Numbered from the stretch's first letter, positions 21,157 through 32,877 are shown. The stretch: DNA of 64,000 nucleotides from Monoplex corrugatus (GCA_030674185.1 JAPXFY010000023.1:12623686-12687685), one strand, 5' to 3'. The notes: generated by a model not told the origin, from the letters alone. Numbers and translations: made by a program.

Positions 21157-22842
21157 ACAGTGTTCAACTACTGACCCTGATGGGACATCACACCTGTAGA
21201 AACATCATTCTGAATCATCACCATAGTGTTCAACTACTGACCCTGATGGGACTCACACCTGTAGAAACAACATTCTGAATCATCACCATAGTGTTCAACT
21301 ACTGACCCTGATGGGACATCACACCTGTAGAAACATCATTCTGAATCATCACCATAGTGTTCAACTACTGACCCTGATGGGACATCACACCTGTAGAAAC
21401 AACATTCTGGATCGCCATAGCGTTCAACTACTGACCGTTTTGAGACATCACACCTGTAGAAACAACATTCTGTATCATCACCATAGCGTTCAACTACTGA
21501 CCCTGATGGGACATCACACCTGTAGAAACAACATTCTGTATCATCACCATAGTGTTCAACTACTGACCCTGATGGGACATCACACCTGTAGAAACAACAT
21601 TCTGAATCATCACCATAGCGTTCAACTACTGACCCTGACGGGACATCACACCTGTAGAAACATCATTCTGAATCATTACCATAGTGTTCAACTACTGACC
21701 CTGATGGGACATCACACCTGTAGAAACAACATTCTGGATCGCCATAGCGTTCAACTACTGACCGTTTTGAGACATCACACCTGTAGAAACAACATTCTGT
21801 ATCATCACCATAGCGTTCAACTACTGACCCTGATGGGACATCACACCTGTAGAAACAACATTCTGTATCATCACCATAGTGTTCAACTACTGACCCTGAT
21901 GGGACATCACACCTGTAGAAACAACATTCTGAATCATCACCATAGCGTTCAACTACTGACCCTGACGGGACATCACACCTGTAGAAACATCATTCTGAAT
22001 CATTACCATAGTGTTCAACTACTGACCCTGATGGGACATCACACCTGTAGAAACAACATTCTGGATCGCCATAGCGTTCAACTACTGACCCTGATGGGAC
22101 ATCACACCTGTAGAAACAACATTCTGAATCATCACTATAGCGTTCAACTACTGACCCTGATGGACATCACACCTGTAGAAACAACATTGTGAATCATTAC
22201 CATAGTGTTCAACTACTGACCCTGATGGGACATCACACCTGTAGAAACAACATTGTGAATCATCACCATAGCGTTCAACTATTGACCCTGATGGACATCA
22301 CACCTGTAGAAACAACATTGTGAATCATTACCATAGTGTTCAACTACTGACCCTGATGGGACATCACACCTGTAGAAACAACATTGTGAATCATCACCAT
22401 AGCGTTCAACTACTGACCCTGATGGGACATCACACCTGTAGAAACATCATTCTGAATCATCACCATAGTATTCAACTACTGACCCTGATGGGACATCACA
22501 CCTGTAGAAACATCATTCTGAATCATCACCATAGTATTCAACTATTGACCCTGATGGGACATCACACCTGTAGAAACATCATTCTGAATCATCACCATAG
22601 CGTTCAACTACTGACCCTGATGGGACATCACACCTGTAGAAACATAATTCTGAATCATCACCATAGTATTCAACTATTGACCCTGATGGGACATCACACC
22701 TGTAGAAACATCATTCTGAATCATCACCATAGTGTTCAACTATTGACCCTGATAGGACATCACACCTGTAGAAACAACATTGTGAATCATCACCATAGTA
22801 TTCAACTACTGGCCCTAATGGGACATAACACCTGTAGAAAGA
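21157..22842. repeat. 66-bp satellite, ~25 copies
   Basis: Homogeneous 66-bp unit: ACATCACACCTGTAGAAACA, ACATTCTGAATCATCACCAT and AGTGTTCAACTACTGACCCTGATGGG in order. The block from about 21423 to 21730 recurs almost exactly at about 21735-22070, giving a higher-order repeat of about five units. 66 is a multiple of 3, hence the 293- and 175-codon forward frames. These are not a gene. Confidence 0.95.
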
Positions 22843-23009
22843 GGTGAGAAATACACACACACACATACACGCACACCCTACAATACTTACCTTAATTGAG
22901 GACATATTACTTATTGCCTCTCTTGATGAAGCATGACATGTTAAAAGTAACAAATCAAGACATACAAATATAACATAAATGAATAAACACTCTCCCTCTC
23001 TCTAAAACA

Positions 23010-26000
23010 TTAGTTCTCATCTGTAGAGATAACGGTTTAAAACATATCACACATGTAGAAATAATGGCTTAAAACATGACGTCTCACCTGTAGAAATACA
23101 TGTTTAGTACATGTCTCACCTGTAGAAATAAAGCTTGAAAACACGATGTCTCCCTACAGAAATAAACGTTTAAAACATGGCATCACGCCTGCAGAAATAA
23201 AGATTTAAAACATGACGTCTCACCTGTAGAAATAAAGGTTTAAAATATTAGTCTCACCTGTAGAAATAAAGGTTTAATTATGTCTCACCTGTAACAATAA
23301 ACGTTCAAATCATGTCTCATCTGTAAAAATAAAGGTTTAAAAAATGACGTCTCACCTACAGAAATAAAAGTTAGAAACATGTCTTACCTGCAGAAATACA
23401 GGTTTAAAACATGACATCTCGCCTACAGAAATAAAGATTTGAATCATGTCTCACCTGTAGAAATAAAGGTTTAAAACTTGATGTCTCACTACAGAAATAA
23501 GGATTTAAAACATGATGTCTCACCTGTAGAAATAAAGATTTAATACGTTTCACCTGCAGAAGTAAAGCTTAAAACATGTCTCATCTGCAGAAATTAAGGA
23601 TTAAAACGTGACTTCTCAACTGTACAGATAAAATATAACGTCTCACCTGAAGAAATAAAGGTTTAAAACAACATCTCACCTGCAGACATAAACGGTTAAA
23701 ACATGATTCATCTGTAGAAATAAAGGTTTAAAATCTGACGTCTCGCCTGCTGAAATACACATTTAAAACATGTTTCACCTGCAGAAATAAAGGTTTAAAA
23801 CACGATGTCTCACCTGTAGAAATATAGGTTTAAAACATGTCACCTGTAGAAATAAAGATTTTGCACATGACGTCCCACCTGCAGAAATAAAGGTTTAAAA
23901 TATATGTCACGTCTCACCTTCTGAAATTAAGGATTAAGACATGACTTCTCACCTGTAGAAATAAAACATGTCTCACCTGCAGAAATAAAGGTTTAAAACA
24001 TGACGTTTCATCTGCAGAAATTAAGGATTAAAACATGACCTCACCTGTAGAAATAAAACATGATGTCTCGCCTGCAGAAATAAAGCTTTAAAACATGATG
24101 TCTCACGTCTCACCTGCAGAAATCAGGGATTAAAACATGACTTCTTACCTGTACAAATAAAACATGACATCTCAACTGCAAAAAAATAAAGGTTTAAAAC
24201 ATGATTTCTCACCTGTAGAAATAAAGGCTTAGAACATCTCACCTGTAGAAATAAAAATTTAAAACATGATGTCTTGCCTGTAGAAATAAAGGTTTAAAAC
24301 AAGATTTCTCACCTGTAGAAATAAAGATTTAAAACATAATGTCTCACCTCTAGAAATAAAGGTTTAAAACATGTCTTACCTGTAGAAATAAAGGTTTAAC
24401 CTGTAGAAGTACGAGTTCAAAACATGACATCTCACCTGTAGAAATAAACATATAGAAGACGTCTCACCTGTAGAAATAAACCGTTGAAATATGATGTCTT
24501 ACCTGTAGAAATAAAGGTTTAAAACAGATTGTCACACCTGTAGAAGTACGAGTATAAAATATGACATCTCACCTGCACACATGAAGGTTTAAAACATGTC
24601 TCACATGTGAAACTAAACGTTTAAAACATGTTATCTTATCTATAAACAAATATTTAAAACATGTCTCGCCTGTAGAAATATTGATTTAAAACACGATGTC
24701 TCGCCTGCAGAAATTGGGGATTAAAACAATACTTCTCGACTGTAGAGATAGAGGTTTAAAGCATGAAGGAATACCTGAAGAAATAAAAGTTGAAAACGTG
24801 ATGTCAAACCTCTGGAAATAAAGGTTTAAAACATGGCGTCACACCAGCAGAAACAGTTTAAAACATGTAGTCCCATCTGTGGAAATAAACGTTTAGAAGA
24901 CGTCCCACATGTAGAAATCAAGCTTTCAAACATTATGTCTCACCTACAGAAATAAAGGTTTTAAAGATGGCATCAAATCTCCAGAAATAAAGGTTAAAAG
25001 CATGACCTCTCACCTGTAAAAATAAAAGTTTAAAACAGTGTCACCTGTAGAAATAAAGGTTTAAACATGATGTCGCACCAGTAGAAATATAGATTCAAAT
25101 CGTGATGTCTCACCTGTAAAGGTTTAAAACACGATGTCTCACCTACAGAAATACGGATTTGAAGCATGCCTTCTCACCAGTACAAATCAAACAGGACGTT
25201 TCACCTGCAGAAATAAAGGTTCAAAACATGGCATCTCACCTGCAGACATAAACGTTTAAAATATGATGTCTCACCTGTATGAACAAAGGTTTAATATTTG
25301 ATGTCTCGCCTGCAGAGATAGAAGTTTAAAACATGACGTCTCACCAGCAGAAATAAAGGTTTAAAACATGTCTCACGTCTCACCTGCAGAAATTAGAGAT
25401 TAAACATGATTAAACATGACTTCTAATCAGTAGAGATAAAACATGACATCTCACCTGCAGAAACAAAGGTTTAAAACATGATGTCTCACCTGTAGAAATA
25501 AACGATTAAAACGTGATGTCTCACCTGTACAAATAAAGGTTTAAAACAGGATGTCTCAACTGCAGAAAGAAAAATTTAAAACAGGATGTCTCACCTGCAG
25601 AAATAAAGGTTTAAAACATATCTCACCTGTAGATATAAAGGTGTAAAACAAGATGTCTCACCTGTAGAAATAAACGTTTAAAACAGGATGCCTCCCCTGT
25701 AAAAATAAAGGTTTAAAAACATGATGTCTCACCTGTAGAAATAAAGGTTTAAAACATGTCTCCCTTGTAGAAATAAAGGTTTAAAACATGTCTCACCTGT
25801 AGAAATAAAGGTTTAAAACATGTCTCCCTTGTAGAAATAACGGTTTAAAAACATGTCTCACCTGTAGAAATAAAGGTTTAAAACAGGATGTCTCACCTGT
25901 AGAAATAACGGTTTAAAACATGTCTCACCTGTAGAAATAAAGGTTTAAAACATGTCTCACCTGTAGAAATAAAGGTTTAAAACATGTCTCACCTGTAGAA

Positions 26001-28094
26001 ATAAAGGTTTAAAACATGTCTCACCTGTAGAAATAAAGGTTTAAAACAGGATGTCTCACCTGTAGAAATAACGGTTTAAAACATGTCTCACCTGTAGAAA
26101 TAAAGGTTTAAAACATGTCTCACCTGTAGAAATAAAGGTTTAAAACATGTCTCACCTGTAGAAATAAAGGTTTAAAACAGGATGTCTCATCTGTAGAAAT
26201 AAAGGTTTAAAACAGGATGTCTCACCTGTATAAATAAAGGTTTAAAACATGTCTCGACTGCAGAAAGAAAGGTTTAAAACAGAATGTTACACCTGTAGAA
26301 ATAAAGGTTTAAAACAGAATTGTCTCACCCGCAGGAAAAGATTTAAAACCTGCTGTCTCATCTACAGAATTACAAGTTTAAAACATGCTGTCTCACCTGC
26401 AGAAAAATATTTAAAACAAGATGTTTCACCTGTAAAAATGAAAGTTTTAAAACATTAGTGTCACCTGTAGAGGTTAAGGCTTAAATCATGATGATTCACC
26501 TGTAGAGATAAACACTGAACACATGTCTCACCTGCAAAAAGTAGGAATTAAAACATTGCTTCTCACCTGCAGAGATAAAGATTCAAAGAATGACGAAACA
26601 CCTGTTGAAATAAAAGTTTAAAACGTGATGTTACAGCTGTAGAAATGAAAACTGAAAACATGAAGTCACATCTATACAAATAAAGGTTTAAAACATGACG
26701 TCATTCATTTGTAATAAAAGTTTAAAATGTGATGACACACTTGTATAAAAGAAAGATAAACAACATGACTCACACCTGCAGAAATAAAGTTTTAAAACAT
26801 GATGTCACACCTGTACAAATATACGTTTAAAATATGACATCACGCATATATAAGGAAAATTTTAAAATGCAAGGTCTCACCTGTTTAATTAAAAGTTTAA
26901 AAACCGATGACTTACCTATGAAAATAAAGGTTTAAAACATGTCACACCTGTACAACAAACGGATTAAATTCCACGTCTCACATGAAATAAAGGTTTAAAA
27001 AGATTATGGCACACCTCTAAAAAAATAAAGGTTAAAAATTTTATGACACACCAGTAGAAATAAAGGTTCAAACCATGTCTCACCTGCAGAAATAAAGGTT
27101 TAAAACATGTCTCTTTGTAGAAATAAAACTTTGAAACATGATGTCTTACCTACAGAAAATCTAGGTTTACAACATCGCATCACACTTGCAGAAATAAAGG
27201 TTTAAGACATGATGTCTTACCTGTAGAAATAAAGGTTTAAAACATGTCTTACCTGCAGAAATAAAGGTTTAAAACATGTCTCACCTGTAGATATAAAGGT
27301 TTAAAACATGATGTCTTACCTGTAGAAATAAAGGTTTAAAACATGTCTGACCCGTAGAAATGAAGATTTAAAACATGATATATGACCTGTAGAAATAAAG
27401 GTTTATTAAAACATGACGTCTCACCTATAGAAGTACAAGTTTAAAACGTGACATCTCACCTGCAGATGTAAAGATTTAAAACATGATGTCTCACTTGTAG
27501 AAATAAAAGTTTAAGACATAACGTCTCGCCTGCAGAAATAAAGGTTTAAAACATGACACCTCAACTATAAAAATAAAGATATAAAACATGACGTCTCACC
27601 TGTAAAAGTAATTAATCAATGCATGACATCTCACCTGCAGAAATTAAGGGTTAAAACATGACTGCTCACCTGTAGAGATATCAGTTTGAGACATGTCTCA
27701 CCTGTAGAAAGAATGGTCTGAAAATAACTCAAGCATGTAGAAAGATATGTTTAAATCACGATGTTTCACCTGTAGAAATTAAGATTTAAAACATAATGAC
27801 ACACCTGTGAAAACAAAGGATTAAAAATCCTACATCAAACCTGTAGAAAAAGCGGTTTTAAACATGACGTCTCACCTGGTGAAATACCGGTTTCAAATAT
27901 GACGCCTCATGATGTCACACCTGTAGAAATAACAGTTTAAAACATGACGTATCTCCTGTAAAAATAAAGGTTGATAACACGATGACATAGCTGTTATAGT
28001 AAACTAAGATATGACTTCTCACCTGTTTCTAGAAAAAAAGGTTTAAAACATTATGTCACGCTTGTAGAAATGAAGGTTTGAAACATGTCACGCC
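23010..28094. repeat. ~36-bp degenerate satellite (CACCTGTAGAAATAAAGG type)
   Basis: About 5 kb of units close to ATGTCTCACCTGTAGAAATA then AAGGTTTAAAACATG. Spacing is 30-40 bp and degenerate throughout, except a homogenised block at about 25590-26230. Nearly every unit has CACCTG (E-box). On the minus strand each unit reads TTTAAACCTTTATTTCTACAG followed by GTGAGACAT, which is a pyrimidine tract, AG and GT donor in series. The bases at 22843-23009 between this and the 66-bp array are unique sequence. Confidence 0.93.
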
Positions 28095-28099
28095 TGTAG

Positions 28100-28266
28100 G
28101 GTAGAAAGAAACTCTAGGGAGAGCTAGACAACAGAAGGTCTTCAGAGAAGTAACCCCCTTTAGACAAGTGTTTCGGCCCTGAATTCCTTACACTCTCGGG
28201 GGGCCGGGCCACATCCAGGTCATGACTCCTGGATGCCCTTCTGCTGTTGTCTATTTTTTTTTTTTT
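28100..28266. repeat. left terminal direct repeat (with T-run)
   Basis: Begins GGTAGAAAGAAACTCTAGGG and ends CTGCTGTTGTCTA plus about 16 T. Nearly identical to 30365-30536. Confidence 0.9.
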
Positions 28267-28267
28267 T

Positions 28268-28346
28268 CCCACGCCGGGGATCGAACCTGGGCGATTCTGC
28301 GCTTCAGAACTGCGGTACGCGGTTTTACCAATGTGCTAACGGGGCA
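28268..28346 (-). other. tRNA-like module (SINE head-like)
   Basis: On the minus strand: GCCCCGTTAGCACATTGGTA (A-box-like TAGCACATTGG), a TTCTGAAGC segment where the anticodon loop would lie, then AGGTTCGATCCCCGG (B-box GGTTCGATCC) followed by an A-run. The acceptor stem pairs poorly, so this is a tRNA-derived module, not a functional tRNA gene. It lies between the endonuclease end of the retroelement frame and the terminal repeat. Confidence 0.6.
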
Positions 28347-28365
28347 CACATCATCTGTAGGGAAT

Positions 28366-30129
28366 TTAATCCTTATGAAGTTCACTTTTTTCGTTCCTCC
28401 TTGCCCAGATCCAGCTTGAGCTCCTTTCTGCTGCCTCTGCCATCGCTTTAAGGGCTCTAGTCCTCTTCTTCCCAGAAATGGCGAGTTGTTTCATGAGATC
28501 ATAAGCGGAGGTGCCCACAAACCCTCTTGCCCCGACCTCTATGGCGAAGATTTTGACCCGCAGACCTGCTTTCTTCAGGGTGCTGGCAAGACCGGCGTAT
28601 TTTTCGGTCTTGTAGATATGTGCTTCTTCCATTCTGCTTTCGTATGGCACAGTGAGTTCTATCAGAATCACTTGTTTCGAGGAGTCAGAGTCAGAGTCTA
28701 GGTCTATCCAGTCCGTGGTGTATTCTTTGGTAGAGAACCGCATTGAGAGCCCTTGGAAATACTTCCTCAGCATTGTTCGGATGTTTTCTGGGATGTGATA
28801 CATTTCAAGAGCCAGCTGGATCATATCGTGTGGAACTGATCCATATGCATTCGCCAGATCAAGCCAAACTACGTCAATGTCTCTCTTCTCTGTTCTTGCT
28901 TTTTGGATGGCATCCCAAATCAACGTGGCATGTTCCAAGCATCCAGGCATTCCTGGTATGCCTCCCTTTTGGACTGACATATCCAGATACTTGTTTTCAG
29001 TCAGGTATTTTGTCAATCTTGCTGCCATAACAGAGAAGAAGATTTTCCCCTCGACGTTCAGAAGTGATATTGGCCTGAACTGATTGATGCTGCTGGAGTT
29101 CTGCTCCTTCAGAATGTACACTCCTTCAGCTCTCATCCATTGGTCGCTGATCTTCTGGTTCCTCCATGCTGATCGAATCATCTTGTGGAGCCACTCGAGC
29201 ACTTTTGGGCATTTCTTGTAGAGCAGGTATGGTATTCCGTTTGGTCCAGGTGCTGACTTGGCTCTGGCTTTCTTTACTACGTTCTTCACTTCATCCAGTG
29301 TTGGTGGTTTGTTATTGAATTTTCCTTCTGGCGCTGCAGGCCAAACCAGATTCTGGATTTCAAGTGGTGCCTCGCGCTGAGAATCGGAATATGTTTCCCT
29401 GAGATGCTGCTCTAGGGTTTCCTTGCCCACTGTGAGAGTCCCTGATTTGGGTTGTTCAAACAGCTTTCTTGAAAAGTCAAAGGGATCTTTGAAGAAACGA
29501 TCTTGAGTCTTCTTCTTTTTGCTCTTTCTTCGCCTTGCTGATTCCACTTTGCTGAGAGCATTGTGTTTGGCCTTCAGATCTTTCCAGAGTTCCAGGAGCC
29601 CTTGCTTCTCGAATTCTGAGGCAGTTTTCATTCGCTTTTTAAGCTTCCTTTTCTCCCTCCGGATGCTCTCCATCTGTTGCTGTCTTCTGGATTTCTGGGG
29701 AGGCGTTTTTGTCTTTGGCTGCTTCACTCCATAAGTGTCCCTGCAGATAGAGTATATGATGTCTCCGTATGTGTCAAGTTTGTGTTCCAGCGTACTGTTC
29801 CCTATTAGCGCATTCAGCTTAAGGACAAGTTCCTCATCTAATTTCTCCCATTGTTCTTTTGCACCGGCAGGCGGCAAATTGAGTTTTCCACGTTTGGCGT
29901 TAAGAGCTTGTGCAAAATCCGCATCAGAACCGTCAGCGTGGATGTCCTTGGCACTATGGTTTAATTCCTGGCCTTGGTCATCCAACGTCTCACCTGCTAT
30001 CGCAGTGCGCTGCTGCTGGTTCGTATGTGTCTTCAAACAGCCCATTTTTGTCCTGTGGATCTTCATGCCGCGTTTGGTGGTGAATCTCCTTCCACACGCA
30101 CACGGAAATTCCAACTGGTCATTAATCAT
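28366..30129 (-). pseudogene. R2-type retrotransposon protein, RT core deleted, 587 codons
   Basis: The full-length relatives nick target DNA and reverse-transcribe their RNA into it. Residues ~10-31 are a zinc finger (CACGRRF...H....C). Residues ~145-210 are a basic region, followed by an FFKDPFDFSRKLFEQPKSG block (~212-230). The RT fingers are present (AKSAPGPNGIPYLLYKKCPK ~290-309, FRPISLL ~351-357) and so is palm motif A (VVWLDLANAYGSVPH, D424). At about residues 475-484 the frame jumps directly to ILIELTVPYE, EVGARGFVG and EAAERSSSWIWARR (488-577), the C-terminal restriction-like endonuclease segment of R2-clade proteins. RT motifs B-E, including the YxDD active site, the thumb, the cysteine-histidine motif and the PD part of the nuclease are missing. 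The join (28684-28703) lies in a repeated TCAGAGTCAGAGTC and keeps frame. The frame is open upstream of the chosen ATG. It cannot reverse-transcribe by itself. Confidence 0.85.
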
Positions 30130-30364
30130 GGTCCGTTGTGCGTTTCCAGTCGTGATGGAGTCAGTGCCGATGGATTCATCATTCTCTCCCCCTTTCGGTG
30201 AATCCTGGGAGCATCTTTCATTTGAAAAACTCGTGGCATGTTATCAAAGGCAAGGTGGGAAGCCAACCCACAAAGCCCGCAGATCTAGTCTTTCCCAGTG
30301 TCCTTCGGTCTTTCCCGAATGTCCTCCGAACTATTCCCGGAAGTCAATGGACTGACCATGTGCA

Positions 30365-30536
30365 GGTAGAAAGAAACTCTAGGGAGAGCTAGACAACAGA
30401 AGGTCTTCAGAGAAGTAACCCCCTTTAGACAAGTGTTTCGGCCCTGAATTCCTTACACTCTCGGGGGCCAGGCCACATCCAGGTCATTACTCCTGGATGC
30501 CCTTCTGCTGTTGTCTATTTTTTTATTTTTTTATTA
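30365..30536. repeat. right terminal direct repeat (with T-run)
   Basis: Second copy of the 28100-28266 repeat. Differs by one G in a poly-G run, a GCCGGGCC/GCCAGGCC change, a CATGACT/CATTACT change, and an interrupted T-run. Confidence 0.9.
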
Positions 30537-30755
30537 TGTAGAAATATAAAGGTTCAAAGCATGAATCTAATTTGTAGAAAGTAAAGGTCATATCATGTCA
30601 TCACAGCTGCAGAAATAATGGTTGAATACATGATGCACCTGTAGAAATAAAGATATAAAACATGTCTCACCTATAGAATTAAAATAAATACGTGACGTCA
30701 CAGCTGTACAAATAAAGGTGTAAAACATGTCAACACCTGCGGAAATAAAGTTTTA
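30537..30755. repeat. ~36-bp satellite resumed after the insertion
   Basis: About six more degenerate CACCTGTAGAAATAAAGG units, the continuation of the array split by the retroelement. Confidence 0.85.
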
Positions 30756-32715
30756 AGACAACACCATAGTGCTTAGCGACTGACAGTGATGGAACACCTC
30801 ACCTATAGAAAAGAACATTTTACAGCATCAAGATAGCACTCAGCCAACTGAAAGAAAATTTTAAAACATCACCATAGTGTTCAGCCACTGACCCTGATGA
30901 TATCACACCTGTAGAAAGAACATTTTTAAAACATCACTACAGTGTTCAGCCACTGACCCTGATGATATCACACCTGTAGAAAGAAAATTTTAAAACATCA
31001 CCATAGTGTTCAGCCACTGACTCTGATGATATCACACCTGTAGAAAGAACATTTTTAAAACATCACTACAGTGTTCAGCCATTGACCATAATATCACACC
31101 TGTAGAAAGAACATTTTAAAACATCACTACAGTGTTCAGCCATTGACCATAATATCACACCTGTAGAAAGAACATTTTAAAACATCACTACAGTGTTCAG
31201 CCATTGACCATAATATCACACCTGTAGAAAGAACATTTTAAAACATCACTACAGTGTTCAGCCATTGACCATAATATCACACCTGTAGAAAGAACATTTT
31301 AAAACATCACTACAGTGTTCAGCCATTGACCATAATATCACACCTGTAGAAAGAACATTTTAAAATATCACCACAGTGTTCAGCCATTGACCATAATATC
31401 ACACCTGTAGAAAGAACATTTTAAAATATCACTACAGTGTTCAGCCATTGACCATAATATCACACCTGTAGAAAGAACATTTTAAAACATCACTACAGTT
31501 TTCAGCCATTGACCATAATATCACACCTGCAGAAAGAACATTTTAAAATATCACTACAGTGATCAGCCATTGACCATAATATCACACCTGTAGAAAGAAC
31601 ATTTTAAAATACCAGTGTTCAGCCATTGACCATAATATCACACCTGTAGAAAGAACATTTTAAAACATCACTACAGTGTTCAGCCATTGACCATAATATC
31701 ACACCTGTAAAACATTTAAAACATCACTACAGTGTTCAGCCATTGACCTAATATCACACCTGTAGAAAGAACATTTTAAAATATCACTACATGTTCAGCC
31801 ATTGACCATAATATCACACCTTAAAGAACATTAAAACCATAGTGTCAGCCATTGACCTAATATCACACCTGTAGAAAGAACATTTTAAAACATCACCACA
31901 GTGTTCAGCATTGACCATAAACACCCTGTAGAAAAACATTTAAAACATCACTACAGTGTCAGCCATTGACCATAATATCACACCTGTAGAAAAACATTTT
32001 AAAACATCACACAGTTTCAGCCATGACCATAATATCACACCTGTAAAAGAACATTTGAAATATCCTACAGTTTCACATTGACCTGATAATATCACACCTG
32101 TAGAAAAACATTTTAAAACATCACTACAGTGTTCAGCCACTTGACCATAATATCACACCTGTAGAAAAACATTTTAAAACATCACTACAGTGTTCAGCCA
32201 TTGACCCATAATATCACACCTGTAGAAAGAACATTTTAAAACATCACACAGTGTTCAACCATTGACCATATATCACACCTGTAGAAAAACATTTTAAAAC
32301 ATCACTACATAGTTTCAGCCATGACCATAAATCACACCTGTAAAAGAACATTTTAAAACATCACCAAGTGTTCAGCCACTTGACCATAAATTCACACCTG
32401 TAGAAAGACATTTTTAAAACATCACCTAGTGTTCAGCCACTTGACCATAATATCACACCTGTAAAGAACATTTTTAAAACATCACTACAGTGTTCAGCCA
32501 TTGACCATAATATCACACCTGTAGAAAGAACATTTTAAAACATCACTACAGTGTTCAGCCACTGACCCTGATGACATCACACCTGTACAAAGAACATTTT
32601 AAAAATTTCACCACTAGTGTTTCACCATTGACCTGATGGTACATCACACTTGTAGAAAGAACATTTAAAACCTCAAAATTTCAAGCAACCGATTATGATG
32701 GGACATCTCACCTCT
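30756..32715. repeat. 61-bp satellite, ~32 copies
   Basis: Unit of 61 bp: CATCACTACAGTGTTCAGCC, ATTGACCATAATATCACACC, TGTAGAAAGAACATTTTAAAA. Units between 31081 and 31600 are almost identical. From about 31690 to 32700 many units carry scattered one-base losses. The unit combines the CACCTGTAGAAA core of the ~36-bp family with a CA-AGTGTTCA-CCA-TGACC segment also found in the 66-bp unit. Confidence 0.93.
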
Positions 32716-32877
32716 GGTGTGCATAAAACTTAACATTTTAGGACAAATAAGTGAAGATTACCACAATTTTCCAAAGATCGTTCTCTATCAACCTCAATCA
32801 AGAGAAATGAACCACAGCACGTGATCAACAAAGAGTACCTTCCCGACGGGAGTCTATGCCTTGATTTAATTCTTCAA

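Larger units (their letters stand above)
28100..30536 (-). mobile_element. internally deleted R2-type retroelement with terminal direct repeats
   Basis: A 2,437-bp insertion in the satellite, bounded by TGTAG on both sides (28095-28099 and 30537-30541), which looks like a 5-bp target duplication. It carries ~150-bp direct repeats at both ends (28100-28251 and 30365-30515), each followed on the plus strand by a T-run. Inside, on the minus strand, are a zinc-finger/reverse-transcriptase/endonuclease frame and a tRNA-like module. Classical R2-clade LINEs lack terminal direct repeats, so the repeats are unusual. The two repeats differ at only a few positions, which suggests a young insertion. Confidence 0.7.

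Noticed and set aside
21311..22847. 293- and 175-codon HTCRNNILNHHHSVQLLTLMGH repeat frames (zinc-finger-like Cys/His)
   Set aside because: Unit length of 66 bp is a multiple of 3, so the frame is automatic. The Cys/His spacing is not that of a zinc finger.
28268..28346. Functional tRNA gene
   Set aside because: The acceptor stem does not pair and there is an A-run tail; it is a tRNA-derived module.
29735..30355. 206-codon plus-strand frame opposite the retroelement gene
   Set aside because: Shadow of the conserved minus-strand RT/zinc-finger frame.
28100..30536. LTR retrotransposon or retrovirus
   Set aside because: The terminal repeats lack TG...CA ends, and the coding frame is R2-type (zinc finger, RT, restriction-like endonuclease) without gag, protease or integrase.
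21157..32715. CRISPR-like direct repeats
   Set aside because: Units are directly contiguous without unique spacers of constant size, there are no cas genes, and the context is eukaryotic.
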